DNA from: Stenotrophomonas beteli
Lineage (GTDB): Bacteria; Pseudomonadota; Gammaproteobacteria; Xanthomonadales; Xanthomonadaceae
Direction: 5' to 3'
Length of the DNA: 43,187 nucleotides
NCBI RefSeq assembly: GCF_001431665.1
Contig: NZ_LLXV01000084.1
Coordinates: 1 to 43,187, forward strand
Under the pieces are notes generated by a model. It was not told the origin of the DNA. It saw nothing but the letters and a program-made list of their open reading frames with translations, and did no database searches. The position numbers and the translations under genes are program-made. This document shows, in pieces, positions 7,057 to 14,933 of this stretch (within the stretch, counting starts at the first letter, position 1; every line of letters starts with the position of its first letter).

Positions 7057-8037
7057 GTGGAAGCTGCCGTGGACGATCGCCAATTGCTGGCCAAACTCGC
7101 TGCCGGTCGTCTGTCCGGCGACGCCCTGGCCCGTGAGCTGGGCCAGACCCGGGCGGCCATTTGGAAGCGTATTCAAGGGCTTAGGGCCGCCGGCGTGGAG
7201 ATCGAGGGCCGCGCCGGTGAGGGCTACGGCCTGACCCGCCCGGTCGATCTGCTGGATCCGGACGCGATCCGCGCCGGCCTGCCGGCCGAGGTGCTGCCGC
7301 TGCTGCACGACCTGCAGGTGGCCTGGACGGTGGACTCGACCAATGCCGAATTGCTGCGCTGCAGCGCGCCCCAGCGCGGGGTCAGTGTCCTGCTGGCCGA
7401 GCGCCAGACCGGTGGCCGCGGCCGCCGGGGCCGCACCTGGGCCTCGCCACTGGCCGCCCATGTCTACCTGTCGGTGCTGCGCCTGTTCTCCGGCGGCCTG
7501 GGCCGCCTGGCTGGGCTGAGCCTGGTGGCCGGCATCGCCGTGGCCGAAGCCCTGCACGACCTCGGGTTTACCCAGGCGCAGCTGAAGTGGCCGAACGACC
7601 TGATCGTCGATGGCAAGCGCAAGCTGGTCGGCCTGCTGGCCGAGGGCGGTGGTGAATATGCCGGCCCGGCGCGCGCGGTCATCGGCATCGGCATCAACAC
7701 GCACATGCCGCCCTCGTTTGCCGAACAGATCACCCAGCCGTGGGTGGATCTGGACACGCTGGCCGGCAAGCCAGTGGACCGCAACGTGGTCGTTGCCGCC
7801 GTGCTGGCGCGCCTGTTGCCGGCGCTGGAGGAATTCGATCGCGAGGGACTTGCTCCGTTCCTGCCGCGCTACGCCGCCTTCGACATGCTGGCCGGCCGCG
7901 AAGTGCGGGTGGAGCTGGAAGGGCAGTGGCAGCATGGCACCGCGCTGGGCCTGGCCGATGACGGCGCCTTGCGCGTGCGCATTGATGGCCGCGAGCGCCT
8001 GCTGCACGCCGGCGAAGTCAGCGTGAGGACGGCATGA
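7057..8037 (+). CDS. birA: Biotin--[acetyl-CoA-carboxylase] ligase BirA
   Basis: Attaches biotin to the BCCP subunit of acetyl-CoA carboxylase, and as a DNA-binding holo-dimer can repress biotin synthesis. The 326-residue product has an N-terminal winged helix (about 5-60, LSGDALARELGQTRAAIWKRIQ), the catalytic core with the adenylate loop GGRGRRGRTWASP (about 113-125) and KWPNDLIVDGKRKLVGLL, plus a C-terminal SH3-like domain (about 275-322). The helix-turn-helix says it is the bifunctional class II type. GTG at 7057 is the first plausible start, and a GTG at 7069 is possible. coaX overlaps its stop by 4 bp. Confidence 0.95.
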   Translation: MEAAVDDRQLLAKLAAGRLSGDALARELGQTRAAIWKRIQGLRAAGVEIEGRAGEGYGLTRPVDLLDPDAIRAGLPAEVLPLLHDLQVAWTVDSTNAELLRCSAPQRGVSVLLAERQTGGRGRRGRTWASPLAAHVYLSVLRLFSGGLGRLAGLSLVAGIAVAEALHDLGFTQAQLKWPNDLIVDGKRKLVGLLAEGGGEYAGPARAVIGIGINTHMPPSFAEQITQPWVDLDTLAGKPVDRNVVVAAVLARLLPALEEFDREGLAPFLPRYAAFDMLAGREVRVELEGQWQHGTALGLADDGALRVRIDGRERLLHAGEVSVRTA

Positions 8038-8765
8038 GCGATTGGTTGTTCGACCTCGGCAACTCGCGCTTCAAGTTCGCGCCGCTGCAGGGTGACCGTG
8101 CCGGTGACGTGCAGGCCTGGGCGCATGGCGCCGAAGGCATGGCCGGGCAGCCGCCGCACAGCCTGCCCAGCGGCCGCACCGCGTTCGTGGCCAGCGTGGC
8201 CGCACCGTCGCTGACCAGCGCCATGCTGGATCAGCTGCAGCGCCGCTTCGAACACGTGCACGTGGTGCGCACCCGCGCCGAATGCGCTGGCGTGCGCATT
8301 GCCTATGCCAAGCCGGAAAAGTTCGGCGTCGACCGCTTCCTGGCCCTGCTGGCCGCGGCCAAGGCGCAGCGCCCGGTGCTGGTGGTCGGCGTGGGCACCG
8401 CACTGACCATTGATCTGCTCGATGCCGACGGCCAGCACCACGGTGGCCGCATCTCCGCATCGCCCACCACCATGCGCGAAGCACTGCACGCCCGTGCCGT
8501 GCAGCTGCCCGCGACCGGTGGCGATTACAGCGAATTCGCCAACGACACCGCCGATGCGCTGGCGTCCGGCTGCGACGGCGCCGCCGTGGCGCTGATTGAA
8601 CGCAGCGCACAGCACGCGCACACGCTGCTGGGCGTGGCACCGTCGTTGCTGGTGCACGGTGGCGGCGCACCGGCGCTGATGCCGCTGCTGCCGGGCGCTG
8701 ATTACCACCCCTCGCTGGTGCTGGATGGCCTCGCCCGCTGGGCGGTACACCAGCCCGCAGGCTAG
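8034..8765 (+). CDS. coaX: Type III pantothenate kinase CoaX
   Basis: First step of coenzyme A synthesis: phosphorylation of pantothenate, in the ASKHA-fold, potassium-dependent, feedback-insensitive type III class. The 243-residue protein shows the N-terminal phosphate loop LFDLGNSRFKFA, the PEKFGVDRFLALLAA segment and VVGVGTALTIDLLDADG typical of CoaX. The start ATG overlaps the birA stop (ATGA), so translation is coupled. The birA-coaX pair is a common arrangement in proteobacteria. The third gene encodes a SPOR protein 9 bp downstream. Confidence 0.95.
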   Translation: MSDWLFDLGNSRFKFAPLQGDRAGDVQAWAHGAEGMAGQPPHSLPSGRTAFVASVAAPSLTSAMLDQLQRRFEHVHVVRTRAECAGVRIAYAKPEKFGVDRFLALLAAAKAQRPVLVVGVGTALTIDLLDADGQHHGGRISASPTTMREALHARAVQLPATGGDYSEFANDTADALASGCDGAAVALIERSAQHAHTLLGVAPSLLVHGGGAPALMPLLPGADYHPSLVLDGLARWAVHQPAG

Positions 8766-8774
8766 TATCCGCGC

Positions 8775-9635
8775 ATGCTGACCCGTGCCCTGATCGTCGT
8801 ACTGGCCATCCTCAATCTTGGCGTCGCCTGCTGGTGGCTGTTGCGCGATGCACCGCAGAAACCCGCGCCGCCGCCGCAAGCGCCCGGCGTGGCCGAGCTG
8901 CGCTGGGTGCCCGGTGGCGTGGACGCCAATGCCGCAGCTGAGGCCACCGCCGCCGCCCCGACCGCACCGCTGATGGAGCGCGAACCGGCCGCGAAGACCG
9001 CAGTGGCTGCGACGCCTGCACCCGCGCCGGCCGTGCCGGCCAAGCCGGACATTGCCAAGTCGCAGGTGGCCGAAGCCGCGCCTGCCGCCGCATCGGTTGC
9101 TGGCGCCGCCAAGCCAGTGGCGGCGCCCGTACCGGCCCCGGAAAAGACCGCAACCCCGCCCGCAGCCGCCGAGCCGCCGCGCTGCGTCGCGCTGGGCCCG
9201 TTCGCCGACCGCGCCGCCGCGAGCAGCGCGCAGGGCAAGGCGGGCACGCTGCTCAGCCAGACGCGCCTGCGCGAACAACCCGCTGCCAGCGGCAGTGCCC
9301 GCTACCGGGTGATGCTGCCGGCCGCCGCCAACCGCGAAGAAGCCCAGGCCACCGTGAAACGCATCGTCGCCGCCGGCCTGAGCGACTACTACATCATCAG
9401 CCAGGGCGAGGAGGCCAACGCCGTGGCGCTGGGCCAGTACCGCAACCGCGAAGGCGCCGAGCGGCGCATGGCGGCGGTGCAGGCCGCCGGCTTCCAGCCG
9501 CGCCTGGTCGCCAGCGGCGACACCGGCCAATGGTGGCTGGAAGGGCAGCTGGCGGCAGGCACGCAGCCGGCCCAGGCCCAGCAGCGCAGCGGGGCGGCAC
9601 AGAGCCGGTCGCTGGATTGCACGCGGTTGCGCTAG
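8775..9635 (+). CDS. Membrane-anchored SPOR-domain protein
   Basis: A 286-residue protein with an N-terminal transmembrane anchor (about 4-24, ALIVVLAILNLGVACWWLL). A long Ala/Pro-rich periplasmic linker (about 30-130) follows, then a SPOR-like domain (about 138-230: CVALGPFADRAAASSAQGK, YRVMLPAAANREEAQATV, VALGQYRNREGAERRMAAVQAAGF). SPOR domains bind denuded glycan at the division septum, so a cell-wall or division role is likely. The last 50 residues look unstructured. It is third in the birA-coaX unit, which is conserved in Xanthomonadaceae as far as I recall. No enzymatic domain is attached. Confidence 0.85.
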   Translation: MLTRALIVVLAILNLGVACWWLLRDAPQKPAPPPQAPGVAELRWVPGGVDANAAAEATAAAPTAPLMEREPAAKTAVAATPAPAPAVPAKPDIAKSQVAEAAPAAASVAGAAKPVAAPVPAPEKTATPPAAAEPPRCVALGPFADRAAASSAQGKAGTLLSQTRLREQPAASGSARYRVMLPAAANREEAQATVKRIVAAGLSDYYIISQGEEANAVALGQYRNREGAERRMAAVQAAGFQPRLVASGDTGQWWLEGQLAAGTQPAQAQQRSGAAQSRSLDCTRLR

Positions 9636-9638
9636 AAT
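9633..9638 (+). promoter_or_regulatory. -10-like TAGAAT ahead of tRNA-Thr
   Basis: TAGAAT overlaps the stop of the SPOR gene 36 bp before the tRNA. No -35 lies at 16-18 bp (a TTGCAC is only 10 bp away). It is a weak tRNA promoter candidate. Confidence 0.3.
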
Positions 9639-9674
9639 CCCCTGACCGCGGCGCTGCCGCCTGTGCACCACCAT

Positions 9675-9750
9675 GCCGCTTTAGCTCAGTTGGTAGAGCA
9701 ACTGTCTTGTAAACAGTAGGTCATCCGTTCGATTCGGATAAGCGGCACCA
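9675..9750 (+). tRNA. tRNA-Thr (anticodon TGT)
   Basis: A 76-nt cloverleaf with encoded CCA. Acceptor stem GCCGCTT pairs with AAGCGGC (9740-9746), discriminator A, CCA 9748-9750. D-arm GCTC-AGTTGGTA-GAGC. The anticodon stem ACTGT/ACAGT encloses the loop CTTGTAA, giving anticodon TGT. T-arm ATCCG-TTCGATT-CGGAT. It reads ACA and other ACN codons. It marks the left edge of the low-GC stretch. Confidence 0.97.
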
Positions 9751-10051
9751 CTACGTATCTGCTCACGCATCCTCGGAATAGGGCGAAGCATTCAGCGCCC
9801 CTCCTGCCCCTCCCGCTGTTTCAGATGTTCTCTTTGCAGCGGGACTAGCGTCGCGCCGAGCGGCTCGATAAACCGTCACTCCTCACTCGGTGTCATGTGT
9901 CGTTTCCCAACCTCACATTTTGGCTTGAGGTGGGATATCGTCGCCACACTTGGGTCGGAGCAGAGCCATAGGAGTGGAACCGACTCGACAATACCGTTCA
10001 GCTAGGTAATGTTCGTTTAGCTAGTTCAGGAAGGACTGGACAGGGGGATGA
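9751..10051. other. Low-GC gene-free spacer after tRNA-Thr
   Basis: About 300 bp with a shift to lower GC relative to the left flank and no credible reading frame. It presumably holds the promoter of the 10052 cassette. AGCTAG occurs twice near its end (around 9999-10025). No integrase, and no copy of the tRNA 3' end that would mark an attachment site, was found downstream. Confidence 0.5.
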
Positions 10052-10513
10052 ATGGCGAAACCTGACTTCCCGGCGCTGCTTGCTCCGGGCATGCACAATT
10101 TGACCTTGCCCACATTGCATGCCCTCGCTGTGGCTCCTTTTACCGGGGACGCGCGGCGAGAAGAGCTTTTCCAAAAACTCACCACGTGGGCCGGAGAACT
10201 TCAGGCTTGCGGCCTAGGCGGAACACTGTGGCTGGATGGTTCCTTCCTGACGGAAAAGCCAAATCCCGGAGATATCGATTGTGTCCTGTGGGATCCCGCG
10301 TGGGCGTCTCCGGCAAGCGTTACTCTTGCGCACCAGCATCAGGTACAGAGTTTGTTGGACAGAGCGACGGCAGAGAACCTGTATGGACTCGACCTCTACA
10401 TTGTCGCAACGCCGCCTGAGGGAGCATTCCATCAGGAGGCATACTGGCGGGGCGTACTGGGATTCGGTCATGACCGGGTGACGGCCAAGGGTTTTGCAGA
10501 GGTGAACCTATGA
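10052..10513 (+). CDS. DUF6932-type nucleotidyltransferase-like protein
   Basis: A 153-residue protein with a polymerase-beta-superfamily nucleotidyltransferase signature: LDGSFLTEKPNPGDIDCVLW. This gives the GS motif (G63-S64) and the DxD metal ligands D74 and D76, followed by a third acidic residue in YGLDLYIV (D114). The C-terminal YWRGVLGFGHDRVTAKGF resembles the end of DUF6932 proteins. Such minimal nucleotidyltransferases are often toxins or antitoxins in MNT/HEPN-like modules. A GGGGG Shine-Dalgarno precedes the ATG. The 3' end overlaps the next gene by 4 bp (ATGA), so the two products are probably made in a fixed ratio. Base composition is lower in GC than the core genes. Family assignment is from memory of the motif; activity is inferred. 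Confidence 0.75.
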   Translation: MAKPDFPALLAPGMHNLTLPTLHALAVAPFTGDARREELFQKLTTWAGELQACGLGGTLWLDGSFLTEKPNPGDIDCVLWDPAWASPASVTLAHQHQVQSLLDRATAENLYGLDLYIVATPPEGAFHQEAYWRGVLGFGHDRVTAKGFAEVNL

Positions 10514-11424
10514 CGAGCAAGTTCCTGAGAGAACACGCTGACGCGCTCTCCAAGTTTGCCAAGGAGTCGGCAGACCGTGCTCAATCATCTCCCGAAGACT
10601 TCTTTCTACGGATTGCGGCCAAGAATCAGGAAGACGCAGCGCGTGCTGTGACTCACCAACTGATGCTTGAAGCTGCCGAAGACGCGGGAGAGCTTGTTGA
10701 TCTAAGACTTTTGGGGCCGAAGGCAAATGGCAGCATTTCCCTCGATTGGTTCATTCGTGCAATGGACCCATTGTCGAAGGCGTGGAAACTCGCCGCACAT
10801 CGACTCCGCTATGGCAGTGACGCTGCGAGAGGTGCGGGAGCCGATGTTGTCAGTGCTCTAAATCTAAAGCTGGCCGGAATTGGTCACGGGTCAACTCGCA
10901 TATTCGTTACTGGCAATGGCATGCCCGACCTGACGGGCGAAAGCCTGCTGCAGGCGACGCTTACCCAGATCTTTCTCTTGCTTAACGCGCATCAAGACGA
11001 GTTCTATGATGCTGTGGACGCAGTGGGTGGCAGGTCAGCGCACCAGCTCGGTGAGTTCATGAAAGAGCTGGATCAAGGAGGCTTCGCTGCGCAGTTTTCG
11101 TGGCAGTCCCCTCGTGGTCGACAGTTCTGGGAAGGGCGCCCCGATGAGATCGTCCGCATTCGCATGTTGCTGGATACCATTCGCGAACCAGATCGGTATC
11201 AGGAGACCATTACTGGAAGGGTTGCAGGCATCACCGACACGGGAAGGTTGGAGCTGCGAACTGATGATGGAAAGGTCGTAGTCCGCTTTCCACTGAAGCT
11301 CACGGAGCAGGTGCAACGTTTGACCATCACCTCGTTGGCCACAATCCAGGTTCAGACCGCTCGCTACTGGGATTCAGTTCAGAAAAAAGACATCTACAAG
11401 CGACAGCTCATGGAAGTTCAGTAG
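10510..11424 (+). CDS. Unknown protein, partner of the nucleotidyltransferase-like gene
   Basis: A 304-residue soluble protein that I do not recognise. The N-terminal part (about 1-60) is helical and charged. The middle (about 75-195) has mixed helices, including WFIRAMDPLSKAWKLAAHRL and a hydrophobic stretch around ESLLQATLTQIFLLLNAHQDEF. The C-terminal part (about 220-300) looks beta-rich, with the ETITGRVAGITDTGRLELRT pattern of small barrel domains. No signal peptide or membrane segment is visible. The ATG overlaps the upstream stop, so translation is coupled. Strict pairing with a nucleotidyltransferase and location in a low-GC patch beside a tRNA suggest a toxin-antitoxin or defence pair, but no direct evidence for activity is present. 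Confidence 0.8.
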   Translation: MTSKFLREHADALSKFAKESADRAQSSPEDFFLRIAAKNQEDAARAVTHQLMLEAAEDAGELVDLRLLGPKANGSISLDWFIRAMDPLSKAWKLAAHRLRYGSDAARGAGADVVSALNLKLAGIGHGSTRIFVTGNGMPDLTGESLLQATLTQIFLLLNAHQDEFYDAVDAVGGRSAHQLGEFMKELDQGGFAAQFSWQSPRGRQFWEGRPDEIVRIRMLLDTIREPDRYQETITGRVAGITDTGRLELRTDDGKVVVRFPLKLTEQVQRLTITSLATIQVQTARYWDSVQKKDIYKRQLMEVQ

Positions 11425-11724
11425 TTGCAAGAGCCATTGATCGAACTCAATGCACTTGATGTGGCCGAGCATCTTCGGACGCCAGAAGAGATGGCCGCCT
11501 ATCTAGACGTCTGAATCGCTGAAAGTGACGGCGATTCTGCATTCATTGCCAAGGCACTCGGCGATATCGCCCGTGCTCAGGGCATGAGCAAGGTTGCACG
11601 TACGGCGGGCCTCTCGCGCGAGAGTCTGTATCGCGCACTGTCCGGTGAGCGCAGCCCCGATTTCGCCACCATCCTGAAGGTGACCCGCGCGCTGGGTGTG
11701 CGCCTGCCTGCCAGCGCAGCATAA
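11425..11724 (+). pseudogene. Addiction-module antitoxin (HigA-like HTH) broken by an in-frame TGA
   Basis: Reading in one frame from TTG 11425 gives a product of normal length (about 99 codons) for the putative addiction-module antidote family. LIELNALDVAEHLRTPEEM is followed by the HTH part AKALGDIARAQGM, LSRESLYRALSGERSPDFA and the tail RALGVRLPA. The frame is interrupted by TGA at 11512-11514, at the position where relatives carry a residue such as Cys, so a single TGC-to-TGA change could explain it. The TTG start has a GGAAG 8 bp upstream and follows the TAG of the preceding gene directly, in the same frame. An ATG at 11584 could still yield a 46-residue HTH fragment. No toxin partner is visible. 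Confidence 0.8.
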
Positions 11725-11787
11725 GTACATGCGCCGACCTTGACGCGTTGCCACGGTGCCGGCGGTAAAGACGGCGGTATGAACATG

Positions 11788-11814
11788 AAAAAACCGCCTT
11801 TTGGCGGTTTTTTC
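11788..11814 (+). terminator. Rho-independent terminator after the antitoxin remnant
   Basis: AAAAAACCGCC, loop TTTT, then GGCGGTTTTTT: a perfect stem with A- and U-tracts, usable in both directions. It closes the 10052-11724 unit. Confidence 0.9.
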
Positions 11815-11962
11815 GTCCCAAGCTGGTGAGTCAACTCAATGACGCAGCAAAGGAGGAGTCGTCCGGTAATGCCAGTTCAAGGCAGCTTGCGCGTCACGGG
11901 GCGTATCAGTGCATTACGCGTCAATCGCTGCCGCCTCAAGAAGTCCGCTGCGATCAGTTCAA

Positions 11963-12256
11963 TCAAGCCGAATGATGCGGATCAACTTTCTTGTTGCCGA
12001 CCCGTCTCCGACGGCGGCCACCGGGCCACAGCGGAATACCTCTTTTTGCACCGGCATGGTTGAAGAATGAGATCGTGCAGTGTGCCCGCGTTCCAGGCGT
12101 GATGCGGGTGACGGCGCGGTCATTCAACACGAAGCTGTACCACTTGAGTTCAGGGCTTATGGGAAGCGCCATGGGGCGTGCAGTGGAGGCAATCATCTCG
12201 GCAACAGCGCCACCGCGCGAATCCACTTCGTCCAGCCGCAGCTCAACAGAAAGCAG
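11963..12256 (-). pseudogene. Possible gene remnant, unidentified
   Basis: A minus-strand frame with protein-like composition (VELRLDEVDSRGGAVAEM, ARPMALPISPELKWYSF, VLNDRAVTRITPGTRA). It begins right after a TGA without a good ATG and decays into a run of arginines (GGRRRRRVGNKK) towards its end, as expected for a frameshifted or truncated copy. I do not recognise the family. The forward frames across the same DNA look less protein-like. It may be a short remnant left by insertions or deletions in this accessory patch. Confidence 0.35.
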
Positions 12257-12296
12257 GTTTCAGGTTTGGATGGGGTGTGCTCATTTCAGGAGTGGG

Positions 12297-12770
12297 TCAG
12301 CCTGATTCGATAGCCGGGGTAGCGACGCGTTGAAGCTGTGCGTTGGAACTCCACCGTCCCGCATTACTGAGCCCCCGCACCTGCAACGCCACATACTCCG
12401 CCAGCCCCCGGCAGGCCAGCATCAATCCCTCGCGTGCACCGTCGCCAATATCGTCTTTCTCTTCCCCATCCACGCGTACGCGCTCATTGGCGTGGTACAG
12501 CTCCAGCAGCGACACCAGGCCAACCGCGGCGCGGTCCCTGCGCGCGGCGGCCACGGCGTGGCCGGGCGTGTTGGATGGCCCCTGCCATGGCTGTCCGTCG
12601 GCAGCATCTCCGGCGCGGATGCGCTGCAGGCATCCGGGCAGATCGATCGGCGCGGGCGCCTCGTTGGCGGCGGCGAAAGCGGCTTCCAGCGGCTGCGCCA
12701 GTTCGGGTGGCAAGCGTAGGGCGGCGTCGCCGAGCGTGGCAGTCAGATACGGATAGAGGGTCTTGGACAT
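12297..12770 (-). CDS. Conserved-looking protein of unknown function
   Basis: A 157-residue soluble protein (MSKTLYPYLTATLGDAA start). It is Ala-rich and mostly helical, without signal peptide or membrane segment. Recognisable stretches are AARRDRAAVGLVSLLELYHANERVRVDGEEKDDIGDGAREGL and GLAEYVALQVRGL, which suggest a helical bundle. I cannot name a family. GC is back to the core level, and the start chosen is the first ATG with protein-like sequence after it. The long upstream extension to 12875 overlaps a shadow frame. It stands alone between the accessory patch and a gene-free spacer. Confidence 0.6.
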   Translation of the reverse strand: MSKTLYPYLTATLGDAALRLPPELAQPLEAAFAAANEAPAPIDLPGCLQRIRAGDAADGQPWQGPSNTPGHAVAAARRDRAAVGLVSLLELYHANERVRVDGEEKDDIGDGAREGLMLACRGLAEYVALQVRGLSNAGRWSSNAQLQRVATPAIESG

Positions 12771-13367
12771 GCGGGCATCCTCGTCAGGCACAGAGGCGCC
12801 GCCACGATAGGGTGGCGGGCGATGCGTGGCTTCCAAGACCGGGAATCGATGAGCCGGCGGGCACAAGGCCCCCACGCACCGCCCGCCGTCGATCGGCGAA
12901 CGGATTGCCAGCCGACGCCGCTCTTGGGAGGACGACGCCGGCTGGCAAGCGTATACAGCTTCGATTACACGGGCTTGGAAGACCCGACCACCTTTGCAGG
13001 CGGCGATTCATCATGCGCACGCCAAATCACCGCCTGCCAGTCGTTTGTTTCGATGGCATCGGGTGATCTGAAAGGAAAAATGAACTATCGCGTTTGGCCC
13101 GTTTCGAGCATCGCAATGCCAGAAGCGACATATCGCGCAGTGCCGCCATCATCGGCAATCAGGGCCGCGCCCTCGTGGGGACACGGTCTGCTTCGGCGTG
13201 CGAAGTAAAGCTGGCTTAACGGGCCCGGCAAGACGCCGAGGCCACGATATCAAACCTGAAGCCCACAACGCGCGCCGTCCGGATCTTGATATTCCTCACG
13301 GACAGCGAGCAACGCCCCACCGCATACTGCCGCCATACGCCCACTTCGGCCGCTTCGGGATCCGCCC
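12771..13367. other. Gene-free spacer with a 10-bp inverted repeat
   Basis: Nearly 600 bp without a credible gene. TTGCCAGCCG (12905-12914) faces CGGCTGGCAA (12939-12948), a perfect 10-bp stem with a 24-bp loop. A second small dyad (CGGGCTTGGAAGACCCG) lies near 12971-12987. The section 13040-13200 is less GC-rich than the flanks and could be a decayed gene, but I could not reconstruct one. Confidence 0.45.
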
Positions 13368-14138
13368 ATGCATCGCCACGCCCTGCCGCTTACCGTCGCC
13401 CTGCTTTCCACCGTTTTCGTGGCCCCGGCCCTGGCCGCGGTACCGTTCTTCAACGCCAGCTGCCCGGGCGGCATCGATGTGCACGCCGACGAAGGCGGGC
13501 CGGTCTACGTGCAGGGCCGCGAGACGGCGCTGAAGCGCTTCAACGACCGCTATTTCGAAGCACGCGATGCCAACAGCGGCATCACCCTGTCGATCAGCCG
13601 CAACGATGACGGCACGCCGCAGGTCAGCTATACCGGCCGAGGCGGCGCCAATGGCATCTGCCAGGTCAGTGCCAGCGGCACGCCTGCGCCCGCCGCAAAC
13701 GGCGAGCGCCCTCGCGACGGTGCCGCCGGGGATGCCGCGCTGCCGCGCGAAGTCACCTGCGAATCCACCGGCCAGCAGCAGGTGTCGTGCGATCTGAATA
13801 CCCGTGGCAACGTGGAAATCGTGCGCCAGCTCAGCCGTACCCGTTGCGAGGAAGGCAGGAACTGGGGCCTGTCGCGGCATTCGGTGTGGGTCAATGGCGG
13901 CTGCCGCGCGGTGTTCCGCAATGTGTCCTCGGTGACTACCCCCGCGCCGGCAGGCGATACCGCACTGGGCGCCTGCAACATGCGCAAGGGCGCGCAGGGC
14001 ACGCTGGTGACCCAGATGCCGGTGGGCAGCGATTACCAGGAACTGATCATCGATTACCCCGATGGCCGCTTCCTGTGCATGATGCGCAACAACGGCCAGG
14101 TGCAGAGCGTCACCCCGGTGCGCCGCCGCGGCGGTTGA
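13368..14138 (+). CDS. Exported DUF3011-domain protein
   Basis: A 256-residue exported protein. The signal peptide is about 1-23 (LTVALLSTVFVAPALA). The N-terminal domain has NASCPGGIDVHADEGGPVYV and NGITLS-type strands. The DUF3011 region (about 126-190) reads VTCESTGQQQVSCDLNT, then LSRTRCEEGRNWGLSRHSVWVNGGCRAVF, with paired cysteines and the typical WG..WV.GGCRA motif. A C-terminal tail of about 60 residues follows. DUF3011 proteins are common and exported in Xanthomonadaceae, and their function is not established. The ATG start is supported by the signal peptide. It stands alone, facing the convergent 14211 gene. Confidence 0.85.
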   Translation: MHRHALPLTVALLSTVFVAPALAAVPFFNASCPGGIDVHADEGGPVYVQGRETALKRFNDRYFEARDANSGITLSISRNDDGTPQVSYTGRGGANGICQVSASGTPAPAANGERPRDGAAGDAALPREVTCESTGQQQVSCDLNTRGNVEIVRQLSRTRCEEGRNWGLSRHSVWVNGGCRAVFRNVSSVTTPAPAGDTALGACNMRKGAQGTLVTQMPVGSDYQELIIDYPDGRFLCMMRNNGQVQSVTPVRRRGG

Positions 14139-14210
14139 GGTGCCGCGGCATGTTCACCGTTGGCTGTGTGCCCGGAGCGGGGCAAGGCAGTGCGCGTTGC
14201 CCCTTTCCGG

Positions 14211-14660
14211 CTACTGCGGGTTTACCGGGTCGTTGCCCTTCTTGTACGTGTAGGCGGTGACTTCCCAACCACCGCCATGGCCGGATGAGGGTTCCACCCA
14301 GGTGAATTCCCACGTCTGCAGCGAGCCGTCGGGAAGCAGGTTTTCCACCCTGTAGATTTCACCGGGAATGCCCTGCCCCGGCAGCTTTCCGGGAATCGAT
14401 TCGTCCGAGCGTGCAGACGTGCGGCCTACGGAGAATGCCCGCCGTTCCACCTGTACGTTGCCGTAGCCCTGCGGGGCGAACGACGGCTTTACGCGCTGCG
14501 CCACCCAGTCGAGTACCTGGCGTGCGCCCGCCGTCTGCATGGGATACGCATCGGAGGTCACCGTATGCGTGATGCGTTGCGAGGGTGCACTGGCAACGGC
14601 GGGGAACAGTCCGCCCAGGGTAATTGCCAGTACCGCAAGTCCATTGAGTGCATGTTTCAT
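14211..14660 (-). CDS. Exported protein of unknown function
   Basis: A 149-residue exported protein. The signal peptide is about 1-25 (LNGLAVLAITLGGLFPAVASA). The mature part has YPMQTAGARQVLDWVAQRVKPSFA and a beta-rich C-terminus with LLPDGSLQTWEFTWVEPSSG and GGWEVTAYTYKKG. It has no cysteine in the mature part and no lipobox. ATG 14660 was chosen because it starts the signal peptide. No family recognised. It converges with the DUF3011 gene (72 bp apart) and is divergent from arginase. Confidence 0.7.
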   Translation of the reverse strand: MKHALNGLAVLAITLGGLFPAVASAPSQRITHTVTSDAYPMQTAGARQVLDWVAQRVKPSFAPQGYGNVQVERRAFSVGRTSARSDESIPGKLPGQGIPGEIYRVENLLPDGSLQTWEFTWVEPSSGHGGGWEVTAYTYKKGNDPVNPQ

Positions 14661-14933
14661 GCGCGTGGTGCTCCATGATTGAGTAAGTGATGCGGCACCT
14701 TCAGGGTGCCGACGCAGCGTGGGCACAAACACAGCCCTGCGTAAGAGGCGAAACCGACCGGGATGTGAAGGGGGTCGCGGAAGGTTGAATGACTGACGAC
14801 CCAGCGCTGGAATGCCTGACCGGAAAGGGCCACCCGGTCCTGGCGATCTGAACCTCGCCCTGCTGCACCGCCGCGAGTGGTGTCACACAGCTCTGGCTAG
14901 ACTGTGCTTCTTTTTCCCCCGCAGGAGGCACCC

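Noticed and set aside
9675..12300. tRNA-Thr as the integration site of a mobile island
   Set aside because: No integrase and no duplicate of the tRNA 3' end in the following 2.6 kb. Hotspot without proof of integration.
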